Notes under the pieces: model-generated
What the model was told of the DNA's origin: nothing
What the model saw: the letters and a program-made list of their open reading frames with translations, nothing else
Databases searched by the model: none
Assembly: GCF_008929045.1 (NCBI RefSeq)
Contig: NZ_VFAH01000020.1
Coordinates: forward strand, 43,263 to 107,262
Direction: 5' to 3'
Source of the DNA: Noviherbaspirillum aerium
GTDB lineage: Bacteria > Pseudomonadota > Gammaproteobacteria > Burkholderiales > Burkholderiaceae_D
DNA length: 64,000 bases
Program-made: the position numbers and the translations under genes
In this document: positions 55,545 through 64,000 of the stretch, piece by piece
How the letters are laid out: every line of letters starts with the position of its first letter
Position numbering within the stretch: the first letter of the stretch is position 1

Positions 55545-56312
55545 CTACATCAGGCCGACGGTCATGCCACCGTCGACCACAAGGTTGTTGCCGGTGACAT
55601 AGGCACCGGCGTCCGAGCACAGATAAGTCACGGCATAGCCGATCTCCTCCACCTTGCCGAGCCGCCCAAGCGCAGTCTTGTCGAGTATCTTGCTGCGCGT
55701 CTGCTCGTCGAAGGCGTCAGCAAGCTTGGTTGGGAACACGCCGGGAAGTATGGTATTGGCCCGGATGTTGTCGCGCCCGTATTCCAGCGCGAACGAGCGG
55801 CTCATGCCGATCAGTGCGGTCTTCAGAGTCGAATACAGGCTGAGCATGCGGTCAGGATGAAGCGCCGCCACCGAGGCGATGTTGACCATGCTACCGCCGC
55901 CGTGGGTCTTCATCAGCTTGGCAGCCTCGGCCGACATGAACCAGTAGCCACGCAGCGACACTTCCACCGTCTTGTCGAACAGGCCGACGTCCGTATCTTC
56001 GATCGTGCGCCAGGGGCTCAGCACCGCGTTATTCACCAGGATGTCGAGCCTGCCGTAGCGGTCGCGGATATGACTGTACATGGCGCCGATATCTTCCATG
56101 CGGCCGATGTGGCAAGCCTTGCCCTCAGCTTTTAGCCCCTGCTCGCGGAAGCTTGCCGCCACCTGTTCGCACTGGTCCTGTTTTCGGCTGCTGATGATGA
56201 CCTGCGCGCCCTGTTCGGCCAGCACGCGGGCGGTACCTTCGCCGATGCCCATCGTCGAGCCGGTCACCAGCGCGACCTTTCCGGTCAGGTCAAAGGGATT
56301 TTTTTTCTGCAT
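55545..56312 (-). CDS. Short-chain dehydrogenase/reductase
   Basis: A 255-residue SDR: 'KVALVTGSTMGIGEGTARVL', 'VIISSRKQDQCEQVAASF' (Arg-Lys after strand two, favouring NADP), 'DILVNNAVLSPWRTIEDT', 'SMVNIASVAALHPDRMLSLY', YSTLK active site and 'VTGNNLVVDGGMTVGLM' at the end. AAGGA precedes the ATG. Its start lies 23 bases inside the end of the unknown 443-residue protein gene, an overlap suggesting coupling. Function in the cluster is inferred to be oxidation or reduction of a hydroxyacyl or terpenoid intermediate. Confidence 0.9.
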   Translation of the reverse strand: MQKKNPFDLTGKVALVTGSTMGIGEGTARVLAEQGAQVIISSRKQDQCEQVAASFREQGLKAEGKACHIGRMEDIGAMYSHIRDRYGRLDILVNNAVLSPWRTIEDTDVGLFDKTVEVSLRGYWFMSAEAAKLMKTHGGGSMVNIASVAALHPDRMLSLYSTLKTALIGMSRSFALEYGRDNIRANTILPGVFPTKLADAFDEQTRSKILDKTALGRLGKVEEIGYAVTYLCSDAGAYVTGNNLVVDGGMTVGLM

Positions 56313-57621
56313 CGTGGATTCCTTGTGATGGTGGATTCGCGACCGCGTCGCTCATGCCGACCTGTGCGCGCAGGTCGGGGTCGCAAGCGCGCTGCGCGGC
56401 CTTCTTGTATGAGAACTGCCGGCAGGCCTGGCCGGGCTGCATCTGCGCGTGCCCGTCGATCAGGAAAAACAGCGGGCCCCCTTTGAGCTGGGCCCGGTTC
56501 GACGCGGCGCAGTGCGTGCAATAGGTAGGGGCGTTGTGCCGGTTGAAATTAATGTTGTGCGGCGACGCCATCTTTGCCGCCAACGGTTCGCCGTAATGGA
56601 ACATGTCGCGCCACATTTCACCGCGCAGCAGGCGCCCGCCGCTGCCGCACGGGTCAAGCCTGAAGACGAAGCGGTCGTCTTCTTCATGGATGGTGAAGTC
56701 GGCACAGTGGTAGTTCCAGGTGCGCGCGATCTCCTTCACCAGTTCCGCGTCGCCCATCGCCTCGTAACGCGGAAAACCCGCGACGAACGCCGGCTCGTAG
56801 GTCTGGGCCAGCAGTTCATCAAGATAGTCCGGGCCGCCGAGCTCAAGCGCAACGTTATAAAAATATTCCAGGCAAACAACGCCGAAGTCGTGCCACGGCT
56901 TCCAGTCCTTGCGCTGCCCGCGCAACAGGTGCTCGACATCGGTGTTGCCCGAATCCAGAGCATGTTCGACACGCTGCACCTGTGTCCTGGCCAGCTCTGC
57001 CAGTTCATCCGCCGAGAACAGCGGCTCCTTGTCCTGCTTGCGAATGCGCATCCGGCAGTGCCCGTCGTCACCCTTTTCAGTGGTCCACACTGGCGCGTCC
57101 AGCTCCTCGTTCAACGCATGCTGGCATGACTTGCACAGCTGGCAAAATCCGGAAACACCGTCGCTCCAGCCGGCATACCAGGCAGGATGCTTTGTGGTGG
57201 CGCCCTGCCGCTCTAGCCTGCCTCCGCTGCCGCAGGGAGAGAGGTTGACCACCAACTCTTCAGCCGTTTCTGTCATGTCGAGCCTGGCCCCTGACTGATG
57301 CTTGTACACCGCGATGAGATCGGCGATGGCGGCCTTCTCTTCACCTGCGCGGAACTGACGCACCCAGGTGCTCATCAGGCGGGCGCCGATGCGGCGCAGG
57401 GCGTCGCGGGTTTTTTCCTCGCCAAAGTCCTGCCGCAGCTTGCCGACCTTGCGCGCCAGGGTATGCGCGGACAGCGCGTCCAGACCTGCTTGACCCTGTT
57501 CCATTTGACCAAGCAGTTCCCGCACCCTGACTAAATCGCCTGCCGCCAGCGCCTCGATCGCGTGTTCCTCGAACGGCCGCGCGATCTCGGCCAGTTGTGC
57601 ATCAGTGAATTGCCTTGCCAT
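56290..57621 (-). CDS. Unrecognised 443-aa protein with internal duplication and PCGSGGRL motifs
   Basis: I do not recognise a characterised family. The protein consists of two related halves. Half one has 'FTDAQLAEIAR' (5-15), 'NLSPCGSGGRL' (126-136) and a Cys cluster 'CQLCKSC' (160-166). Half two has 'FSADELAELAR' (202-212), 'RLDPCGSGGRL' (321-331) and 'CTHC' (368-371). Each half ends with a 'DGH' element (186-188, 389-391). Paired Cys and His residues suggest metal or iron-sulfur binding. There is no signal peptide, so it is cytoplasmic. GCAGGAG precedes the ATG at 57621. It lies between a TRAP receptor and SDR genes in one direction, suggesting an enzyme of the pathway. Confidence 0.8.
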   Translation of the reverse strand: MARQFTDAQLAEIARPFEEHAIEALAAGDLVRVRELLGQMEQGQAGLDALSAHTLARKVGKLRQDFGEEKTRDALRRIGARLMSTWVRQFRAGEEKAAIADLIAVYKHQSGARLDMTETAEELVVNLSPCGSGGRLERQGATTKHPAWYAGWSDGVSGFCQLCKSCQHALNEELDAPVWTTEKGDDGHCRMRIRKQDKEPLFSADELAELARTQVQRVEHALDSGNTDVEHLLRGQRKDWKPWHDFGVVCLEYFYNVALELGGPDYLDELLAQTYEPAFVAGFPRYEAMGDAELVKEIARTWNYHCADFTIHEEDDRFVFRLDPCGSGGRLLRGEMWRDMFHYGEPLAAKMASPHNINFNRHNAPTYCTHCAASNRAQLKGGPLFFLIDGHAQMQPGQACRQFSYKKAAQRACDPDLRAQVGMSDAVANPPSQGIHDAEKKSL

Positions 57622-57695
57622 GGACGGCTCCTGCAACAGGTGAAAGGGCGACTGCGGCACTAAACCCAAGCCGCCCGCAGGTCGGCGCGGCCGCG

Positions 57696-58853
57696 CTACT
57701 GCCCGTGCCGGGCGACATCGACCTTGGAGTAAATCTCTTTCCAGTACAGGTCGCCGAGCTGCTCCATGCTGGTGACCGGCTGCACCAGCTTGACCCATTT
57801 GCTCAGGATGGGCCGGAAGGTGGCGAGCATTTCTTCACCGCGCTTGACGCCATGCTTTTCGGCGAAATACTTCGAGATCGTACTCATGTCCTGCTCGATG
57901 AATGCCTGCGTTTTCTTTACCAGGGCCGGGTCGGCGTCATGCATGCGCACACCCTTCTTCCTGGCTTCCTCGATCAGTTCGTTTTCCTTCTGCTGGTAAA
58001 TCCAAGGCGTGTATGCGCCGCCTTCGGCCGAGGCGCGCAGAAACGCCTTGCGGTCGTCCACGCTCAGGCTCTGCCATGCCTTGGTATTCATGTTGAAGCC
58101 GGCAGTCGTGAAGATGCCGCCAGGAACGGCCATGGTGATGTCCTTGATGGCTTCCATCAAACCGAAATTGTGGATCTCAGGCGTGGAAAGGATAATGCAA
58201 TCGACCACGCCCTGGCTCAGGGCCTCGCGCATTTCATTGGCACTCATGGTAATAGGCGTTGCGCCCACTGCCGTTGCCCAGCGCGACCAGTTGGCGGCGC
58301 CTGCGCGCAGCCGCTTGCCCTTAAGGTCAGCTTCGCTCTTGACCGGCTTGGTGCAGATCAAACCATAGGACGAACCGCCGATATGGCCGGTGTAGACCGA
58401 GTTCTGTTTGGCGAACTCCTGATGGCATTCGGGGCAGTTGAAGAAGATGAATTCGCTAATCGCGCCGACGAAGGCGGAAGCCTCCTTGCCGCGCACCTCA
58501 TCCCCCATCAGGCGCAGCATCATTGACGCTTCGCTGACGAGGTTGGTGTGTGGATACTCTGCAGGAAAATAAGGCGTAAGCAGAAAGCCGATGTCGGCGA
58601 TTCCATCACGCACCCCGGCCGACGTTTCAGCCATGTTCAGCAGGGTCATTGGATATACGCGCACCGAATGCCTGCCGTTCGTGTACTGCTTGACGCGCTT
58701 GGCATACTCCTGGCCCATCTTTTCGTTGTATGAGCCAGGTGGCTGGCCGATCGCATACTTGAAGTCCTTCGCTGCAGCGGTGCCCGCCAGGAAGCCGGTT
58801 GCGCACAACATCACTGTGACGGCAAGCCGGGCAATGCCTTGCATGGTTTTCAT
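57696..58853 (-). CDS. TRAP transporter substrate-binding protein (DctP family), copy 2
   Basis: A 385-residue exported receptor with a signal peptide ending in 'LAGTAAA'. The mature protein starts 'KDFKYAIGQPPGSYNEKMGQ' and keeps 'LLNMAETSAGVRDGIADIGF', 'LRAGAANWSRWATAVGATPI' and 'DCIILSTPEIHNFGLMEAIK'. CPECH stands at residues 140-144. It is highly similar to copies 1 and 3 along the whole length, so they arose by duplication. It is placed directly after copy 3 in the operon and probably feeds the same DctQM permease, with a changed ligand. Confidence 0.92.
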   Translation of the reverse strand: MKTMQGIARLAVTVMLCATGFLAGTAAAKDFKYAIGQPPGSYNEKMGQEYAKRVKQYTNGRHSVRVYPMTLLNMAETSAGVRDGIADIGFLLTPYFPAEYPHTNLVSEASMMLRLMGDEVRGKEASAFVGAISEFIFFNCPECHQEFAKQNSVYTGHIGGSSYGLICTKPVKSEADLKGKRLRAGAANWSRWATAVGATPITMSANEMREALSQGVVDCIILSTPEIHNFGLMEAIKDITMAVPGGIFTTAGFNMNTKAWQSLSVDDRKAFLRASAEGGAYTPWIYQQKENELIEEARKKGVRMHDADPALVKKTQAFIEQDMSTISKYFAEKHGVKRGEEMLATFRPILSKWVKLVQPVTSMEQLGDLYWKEIYSKVDVARHGQ

Positions 58854-58909
58854 CCGTGTCTCCTCGTGTTGAACTGCGTGATCTTGTCCTGTGGATCGAT
58901 GACGATAAT

Positions 58910-58937
58910 GCGGGCGGACGTAGCAAAGGCCGCCCGC
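58910..58937 (-). terminator. Stem-loop between the two tandem TRAP receptor genes
   Basis: Perfect 8-base GC arms GCGGGCGG (58910-58917) and CCGCCCGC (58930-58937) with a 12-base loop lie eight bases past the stop of copy 3. No T-run follows on the minus strand. A partial terminator or mRNA-stabilising hairpin that raises receptor over downstream expression is plausible. Confidence 0.5.
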
Positions 58938-58945
58938 TTCGCGTG

Positions 58946-60115
58946 TCAGGGAGCTGTCTGCATGCCGTGCTTGGTGACGTCGACCTTGGAATAGATTTCA
59001 TCCCAGTACAACTGACCCAGCTGATCCTGGCTCGTGACCGGCTGCACCAGCTTCACCCATTTCTGCAGAATCGGACGGAAGGTCGTGATCATCTGTTCAC
59101 CACGTTTGACGCCGTGCTTGTCCGCGAAATACTTGGAGATGGTGCCCATGTCTTGCTCGATGAAAGCCTGCGTTTTCTTTACAAGCGCCGGGTCGGCATC
59201 ATGCAGGCGCACCCCTTTCTTCTTTGCCTCGGCAAGAATCTCGCCCTCTTTCTGCTGATAGATCCATGGGGTATAAGCGCCGCCCTCGGCGGCTGCCCGC
59301 AGGAAGGCCTTGCGGTCATCGACGCTCAGGCTGCGCCATGCGTTAGTATTCATGTTGAAGCCGGCGGTGCTGAAAATTCCACCAGGAACTGCCATCGTGA
59401 TATCGGTGACAGCCTCCATCAGGCCGAAGTTGTGGATCTCAGGCGTGGAAAGGATAATGCAATCGACCACGCCCTGGCTCAGCGCCTCGCGCATTTCGTT
59501 CGCGCTCATGGTGATTGGCGAGGCGCCCACCGCCGTCGACCAGCGAGACCAGTTCGCTGCACCCGAGCGCAGACGTTTGCCTTTCAGGTCCGCCTCATTC
59601 TTGACTGGCTTGTTGCAGATCAGACCGTAGGATGAGCCGCCCACATGGCCGGTATAGACCGAATTTTGCTTGGCGAACTCTTGGTGACATTCAACACAAT
59701 TAAAGAAGGTAAACTCGGTCAGCGCGCCGACGAACGCCGAAGCTTCCTTGCCACGTACCTCGTCTCCCATCAGCCGCAGCATCATTGAGGCTTCGTTGAC
59801 CAGGTTCGCATGGGGATACTCGGCAGGAAAATAAGGTGTGAGCAAAAATCCGATGTCCGCAATGCCATCGCGCAGGCCGGCCGAGGTTTCAGCCATGTTC
59901 AATAATGTCATTGGAAAAACCCGGACGGTATGCCGACCCTGAGTGTAGGCCTTGACCCGTTTGGCGTAGTCCTCTGCCATGACCACGTTATAAGACCCTG
60001 GCGGGAAGCCAATCGCGTATTTGAATTGCTTCGCTGAGGCAGTGCTTCCGAAGGCTGCAGCACCACACAGCAGGACCGAAAGAATGTATTTGGTAACTCG
60101 CCTTGCAAACGTCAT
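58946..60115 (-). CDS. TRAP transporter substrate-binding protein (DctP family), copy 3
   Basis: A 389-residue receptor with signal peptide ('ILSVLLCGAAAFGSTASA'). It shares 'KQFKYAIGFPPGSYNVVMAE', 'GLRDGIADIGFLLTPYFPAE' and 'DCIILSTPEIHNFGLMEAVT' with the others. The CxxCH is CVECH here (residues 140-144). It follows the DctM permease gene by 33 bases and is the receptor expected to serve it directly. TRAP receptors bind carboxylates and deliver them to a sodium-driven permease. Confidence 0.93.
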   Translation of the reverse strand: MTFARRVTKYILSVLLCGAAAFGSTASAKQFKYAIGFPPGSYNVVMAEDYAKRVKAYTQGRHTVRVFPMTLLNMAETSAGLRDGIADIGFLLTPYFPAEYPHANLVNEASMMLRLMGDEVRGKEASAFVGALTEFTFFNCVECHQEFAKQNSVYTGHVGGSSYGLICNKPVKNEADLKGKRLRSGAANWSRWSTAVGASPITMSANEMREALSQGVVDCIILSTPEIHNFGLMEAVTDITMAVPGGIFSTAGFNMNTNAWRSLSVDDRKAFLRAAAEGGAYTPWIYQQKEGEILAEAKKKGVRLHDADPALVKKTQAFIEQDMGTISKYFADKHGVKRGEQMITTFRPILQKWVKLVQPVTSQDQLGQLYWDEIYSKVDVTKHGMQTAP

Positions 60116-60148
60116 TGTTGTCTCCTCAGGGTATACGTATAGGAGTGT

Positions 60149-61459
60149 TCAGCGCGCCATCACTTGCGGCAGCCACATGATGATCTGTGGATAGATCATC
60201 ATGAACGCGAGTACGATGAAATCCATGACCAGGAACCAGGTGATGCCGCGAAACAGTCGTGCCGTCGTAATCAGGTTACCAACCACGCCCTTGATGACGA
60301 ACACGTTCATGCCGATCGGCGGCGTGATCATGCCAATCTCAAGCAGCTTGGTAAGTACCACGCCGAACCAGATCAGGCTCAGATCAGCGGCACCGATGAT
60401 GGGCAGCACGATAGGCAAGGTCAGCAACATTGCGCCAATCGGCTCGAGGAACATGCCGAGCAGCACATAGACCAATACGATTGAAAACAGGATGGCCGCA
60501 GTGCTGGCGTTGGTGTCGATGACCAGGGAGGACAAGTACTCTCCCGCTCCCGACAGCGCGAGGAAGCGCACCAGCAGGCTGGCGCCGACTGCAATGATCA
60601 GCAGCGCACCGGTGGTCAGTAGCGTCTCGACCACCGCGTCACGAAATACCTGCCAGGTAAGCGACCCCTTGATCAGCGCGACAACGCAGGCCATGAATGC
60701 GCCTACGGCACCTGCCTCGGTCGGCGTGAAGATGCCGCTGAACAGGCCGCCGAAGATGCCTGCCATGATCAAGATGACGGGCCAGGTTTCTTTCAGCGCC
60801 GCGATTTTTTCGCCAGTCGAAGACTTTTCTTCCACGCTTGGCGCCAATGCGGGATTGAGCTTAACCCGGATCAGGATGATGACGATGTAACTGAGGGCGG
60901 TGAGCAGGCCGGCGCTGACGCCACCGAGAAAAAGATTCGTTACCGGCACCTGGGCCACGATCCCGTACAGGATCATGATGATCGACGGCGGAATAAGCGC
61001 ACCGATAGTGCCTGCCGCAGCAACCGTGCCGGTGGCAAGCTCCGCGTCGTAGCGCGCGCGGATCATCTCGGGCACAGCAATGCGGCCCATTGCCGCCGAA
61101 CAGGCAACCGACGAGCCGCACACCGCCGCAAAGCCAGATGCGCCGAACACCGCCGCGATGGCAAGTCCTCCCGGCACGCCGGACAGCCACATGCGCGCGG
61201 CGCGGAACAGGCCGTACGTCAGCTTTGCGTGGTAGCAGACGAATCCCATCAGCAAAAACATCGGTACCGAACTAAGAACCCAGTTCGATGCGAACTGGTA
61301 AGGAATGACGCCAAGTGCGCCCCATGCCACGCTCCAGCCCATCAGTGCCCATAGCCCGACAAAGGAAACCGCAATCAGCGAAATCCCGATCGGCACCCGT
61401 ATGGCAATCAGGGCAACCAATGCGCCAAGCCCAAATAATCCGACTTGCACTTCTGTCAT
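60149..61459 (-). CDS. dctM: TRAP transporter large permease (DctM)
   Basis: A 436-residue inner-membrane protein with about twelve hydrophobic segments. 'SVPMFLLMGFVCYHAKLTYG', 'AAVFGASGFAAVCGSSVACS', 'TVAAAGTIGALIPPSIIMIL' and 'IGMITPPIGMNVFVIKGVVG' are the conserved hairpin and ion/substrate regions of DctM. It imports the ligand with sodium, driven by the receptor. The ATG at 61459 is preferred because the first membrane helix follows; a longer frame adds hydrophilic residues from the intergenic stretch. It lies 16 bases after the small permease gene. Confidence 0.94.
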   Translation of the reverse strand: MTEVQVGLFGLGALVALIAIRVPIGISLIAVSFVGLWALMGWSVAWGALGVIPYQFASNWVLSSVPMFLLMGFVCYHAKLTYGLFRAARMWLSGVPGGLAIAAVFGASGFAAVCGSSVACSAAMGRIAVPEMIRARYDAELATGTVAAAGTIGALIPPSIIMILYGIVAQVPVTNLFLGGVSAGLLTALSYIVIILIRVKLNPALAPSVEEKSSTGEKIAALKETWPVILIMAGIFGGLFSGIFTPTEAGAVGAFMACVVALIKGSLTWQVFRDAVVETLLTTGALLIIAVGASLLVRFLALSGAGEYLSSLVIDTNASTAAILFSIVLVYVLLGMFLEPIGAMLLTLPIVLPIIGAADLSLIWFGVVLTKLLEIGMITPPIGMNVFVIKGVVGNLITTARLFRGITWFLVMDFIVLAFMMIYPQIIMWLPQVMAR

Positions 61460-61475
61460 GTCTGTCTCCTGTCCG

Positions 61476-62018
61476 TCAGTCAGCTGCCACTTCGGCAGGA
61501 GTGGCGCGTTGCGTATCGAGTCCTGATTCGTGCGCGAAAAGGTAGGCAAAGAACTTATGGGCGAGGATCAGGAAGATCAGGCCGAAGCCAATGGGCAGGA
61601 TGAAATAAGTTGGCCACAGGACGATGCTGGCTTCTCCCTGCACGATGGAGGCGCCGATCTGTTTCTTGGACATGGCTTCGCCCCAGGTCCGCACGGTCAG
61701 CATTCCGAAAATCACTGCTGAAAGCAGATAAGACCACCCGGTCAGGTGGTTCTGGATCCAGGCGGGCATGCGCTCGGTCACCACCTCGACCGAAATGTGC
61801 GCCCCCTTCTGCTCTGCGAAAGCCAGCGGCACAAAAGCCGCGATCACCATGTAGTAGTAGGAGACGATGGCGATCGTGCCGGGCAGCGGCAGGTCGAACA
61901 AGTAGCGAAGCACGACATCCAATGTGATATGAATCATCATTAACGCAATGCCCAGCGCGCCAATCACTGTTGCAAGGTCCGTTATCCTGGACAGGAGCCT
62001 GCCGATCTTCTGCATCAT
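61476..62018 (-). CDS. dctQ: TRAP transporter small permease (DctQ)
   Basis: A 180-residue protein with four membrane helices: 'VIGALGIALMMIHITLDVVL', 'IAIVSYYYMVIAAFVPLAFA', 'GWSYLLSAVIFGMLTVRTW' and 'TYFILPIGFGLIFLILAHKF'. 'RYLFDLPLPGT' and 'EQKGAHISVEVVTERMP' are DctQ family marks. It pairs with DctM in the membrane. GGGGAG precedes the ATG. A 174-base gap separates it from the ligase gene upstream, which may hold a promoter for the transporter and the genes after it. Confidence 0.93.
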   Translation of the reverse strand: MMQKIGRLLSRITDLATVIGALGIALMMIHITLDVVLRYLFDLPLPGTIAIVSYYYMVIAAFVPLAFAEQKGAHISVEVVTERMPAWIQNHLTGWSYLLSAVIFGMLTVRTWGEAMSKKQIGASIVQGEASIVLWPTYFILPIGFGLIFLILAHKFFAYLFAHESGLDTQRATPAEVAAD

Positions 62019-62192
62019 GCGCTCCCCGTTTTAGCTCTTGGTACGGCTGCGTGATGGATCGCCGGCTCTGCCGCAGCGATCCGCTGTGTGGAAGTTTTCA
62101 TTAGTCTTTCTCCTGTCTCCGTTTAGGTTTCAGCGTCTGATACTTCCTTATCTGCTTGCCGATAGCGATAACCGCCGCTAGCCTCAGATGTC

Positions 62193-63755
62193 CTAAGCAG
62201 GTTGCGCAGGCCCGGGTTCTTTCTGACGACTCATCTGATCGCGCAGCTGGTACTTCAACACCTTGCCGGTGGGATTGCGCGGCAGCGCGCTAACAAGACG
62301 GAGCACCCGCGGCACCTTGTAGCGCGCCAGCCTGCCACTGGAAAATGCCTGCAGTTCTTCCAGTTCAAGCTTCGCGCCCGGCTTTAACGCCACCACTGCG
62401 ACCACGGTCTCGCCCCACTTTTCGTCCGGCTGCCCGATGACTGCAACTTCGGCTATAGCCGGATGCTCGTACAGCACGCTCTCGACTTCGGCCGGATAGA
62501 CGTTTTCGCCACCGGTAATTACCATGTCCTTGACCCGATCGCAGATGGTGTAAAAGCCGTCCTCGTCCATATAGCCAATGTCGCCAGTGCGGAACCAGCC
62601 TTCATCGTCGATCGCGTCGCGGGTGGCTTCGGGGCGATTCCAGTAGCCGAGCGTCACATTCATGCCGCGTACGCATACCTCGCCCCTGACATGCGGTTCG
62701 GTAATGGGTTTGCCCGCGGCGTCGATCAGACGGATGCGTGTGAGAATCGGCGGCTTGCCAACTGATCCCATCTTTTCCCAGCACCATTCCGGCGTGAGGA
62801 AGCTGGCCATGGCCGCAGTCTCGGTCAGGCCGTATCCCTGGTTGACCGCGATGCCGCGCTCGTTGAATAGCCGCAGCAGGGTTTCCGGGCAGGGCGCCCC
62901 TCCAACCGTGAAGGAACGCACCGACGACATGTCGGCCTCGTTGAAGTCCGGATGCTGGCTGATGAACAGCAGCATCGCCGGCACCGCAAACATCAGGTTG
63001 ACCTTGTACCGAGCCACATCTGCGATGACTCTGGCCGGGTCGAAGGTTGGGTGCAGAATGACATGGACACCCTTAAGCACGCACGTCAAGGTCAAGACGT
63101 TCAGACCGCCGACATGGAACAGTGGCGCACAGGTGAGCAGTACGTCACTGCTCATGATGTCGAGGGAGAGCAGTTCATTGACGTTGTTCCACCAGATGTT
63201 TCCGCAGGTCATCATCGACCCCTTCGGACGGCCAGTTGTACCGGAGGTGTACATAAGGATGGCAACGTCATCATCGGCCAGCTCGACCGCTTCGCGTAAG
63301 GGCTCTACCTCTTTTATGGCGAGTCTGATGTCCGGCCAGGCTGAGGCTTCGCTGCCGAACCCGTAAAAACACTCGCATTTAAGCGTTTGGCGCACCGGAT
63401 CGATGACTGCTTGGTGGTCGGGCCCAACGACGAGGGTATGCACGCCAGCGTCATTAATGATGAATTCAAGTTCGGCGCTGGTAAGCCTGAAGTTAAGCGG
63501 CACAAAGATCGCGCCGAGGCGGGATGTCGCAAACAGGGTTACCAGGAACAGCGGATGGTTAAATGCCAGGAATCCGACCCGATCGCCGCGGCCGACGCCA
63601 CCCTGGCGCAGTACTGCAGCCAGCCGGTCGATCTCATCAACGAATTCGCCATAGGTCCACGTCCGCTCCTGAAAGGTCAGGGCCTTGCGTTGCGGAGCGC
63701 GGTCCGCCCTCTCAGTGATCCATTGGCCAAGCGCTATGGCGGGTCTCACTTGCAT
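62193..63755 (-). CDS. AMP-forming acyl-CoA ligase
   Basis: A 520-residue ligase with 'AILMYTSGTTGRPKGSMMTC', 'NQGYGLTETAAMASFLTPEW', 'GWFRTGDIGYMDEDGFYTIC', 'DRVKDMVITGGENVYPAEVE' and 'PRNPTGKVLKYQLRDQM'. All ANL blocks are intact. GGAG lies before the ATG. It is the first recognised gene of the leftward 16 kb run, just before the TRAP permeases, so it probably activates the acid that they import. It is close in type to fatty-acid and cyclic-acid ligases; the exact substrate is unknown. Confidence 0.93.
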   Translation of the reverse strand: MQVRPAIALGQWITERADRAPQRKALTFQERTWTYGEFVDEIDRLAAVLRQGGVGRGDRVGFLAFNHPLFLVTLFATSRLGAIFVPLNFRLTSAELEFIINDAGVHTLVVGPDHQAVIDPVRQTLKCECFYGFGSEASAWPDIRLAIKEVEPLREAVELADDDVAILMYTSGTTGRPKGSMMTCGNIWWNNVNELLSLDIMSSDVLLTCAPLFHVGGLNVLTLTCVLKGVHVILHPTFDPARVIADVARYKVNLMFAVPAMLLFISQHPDFNEADMSSVRSFTVGGAPCPETLLRLFNERGIAVNQGYGLTETAAMASFLTPEWCWEKMGSVGKPPILTRIRLIDAAGKPITEPHVRGEVCVRGMNVTLGYWNRPEATRDAIDDEGWFRTGDIGYMDEDGFYTICDRVKDMVITGGENVYPAEVESVLYEHPAIAEVAVIGQPDEKWGETVVAVVALKPGAKLELEELQAFSSGRLARYKVPRVLRLVSALPRNPTGKVLKYQLRDQMSRQKEPGPAQPA

Positions 63756-64000
63756 GCTCGTCTCCAGTGTGGTGCAGCATCGCGGGTTATGGTGCCGCTT
63801 ATGTGTTGATGTCGTGAAAAGACAGGTTACCGACGCTTACGCGCGATTGTCTTGCGTAAACGTGCTAAGTGCGTTACATGGACGCCGCCATTTGCCAAGT
63901 AATAAACGTATGACACAAGCAGGATAGAGGTTGCTCGCTTACATTCGGCCTTTGGGTGCGGCTTTAGGCCGCTGGCCTCTATGGAATTCGCTGACGACTA

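Noticed and set aside
56449..57129. A 226-codon plus-strand frame opposite the 443-residue unknown protein
   Set aside because: The minus-strand frame has a ribosome-binding site and internal duplication at protein level; the plus-strand frame has neither.

Overview
The window reads as a mobile or plasmid-borne catabolic region of a Gram-negative bacterium, most likely a betaproteobacterium of the order Burkholderiales. The grounds are a Bug/Tct-type orphan binding protein, the BioB sequence type, TRAP and Liv-type periplasmic receptors, and long acyl-CoA gene clusters. The family cannot be fixed from sequence alone. No rRNA, tRNA, CRISPR or replication initiator gene was recognised.

Layout. 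(1) 1-2.4 kb: a coiled-coil protein of KfrA type cut by the window edge, a small STAS-like protein and two dead transposase fragments. (2) 2.4-13.7 kb: a divergent acyl-CoA degradation block around one IclR regulator. Leftward are two acyl-CoA dehydrogenases and an acyl-CoA ligase. Rightward are a thiolase, a FadB-like fusion, an orphan Bug receptor, a DUF2889 protein and an alpha-methylacyl-CoA racemase-like protein. (3) 13.9-21.1 kb: a mobilisation module (LPD7-type relaxase, MobC-like protein, strong palindrome in an oriT-like gap), four packed small ORFs, then an insertion-sequence cluster. (4) 21.1-38.1 kb: mostly leftward acyl-CoA genes. These include a kinase plus ACAD11-like dehydrogenase pair and a rearranged acyclic-terpene (Atu-type) cluster: carboxylase beta, dehydrogenase, carboxylase alpha, hydratase, AtuA and a short-chain dehydrogenase. 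(5) 38.3-47.7 kb: IS debris, a TRAP receptor, an acyl-CoA ligase, biotin synthase and a Liv-type receptor. (6) 47.8-63.8 kb: a 16 kb single-direction gene run. It starts with an acyl-CoA ligase and a TRAP transporter with two receptors. It continues with an unrecognised duplicated-domain protein, two short-chain dehydrogenases, a MaoC-type hydratase, a kinase, a DUF6285 protein, a ligase, a third short-chain dehydrogenase, an ACAD11-like dehydrogenase and a quinone-oxidoreductase-like enzyme.

How it could work together (inference). TRAP, Bug and Liv receptors bring in carboxylates and several ligases make CoA thioesters. The Atu-type carboxylase, which needs biotin and so fits the nearby bioB, deals with 3-methyl branches. 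The racemase deals with 2-methyl branches. The kinase/ACAD11-like/DUF6285 set resembles the levulinate (lva) pathway, in which a 4-hydroxyacyl-CoA is phosphorylated and phosphate is eliminated. The beta-oxidation genes finish the chain. The whole suggests catabolism of terpenoid or otherwise branched and hydroxylated acids. The region is also eroding: two crotonase genes and a dienoyl-CoA reductase are broken, and identical defective IS copies flank one segment.
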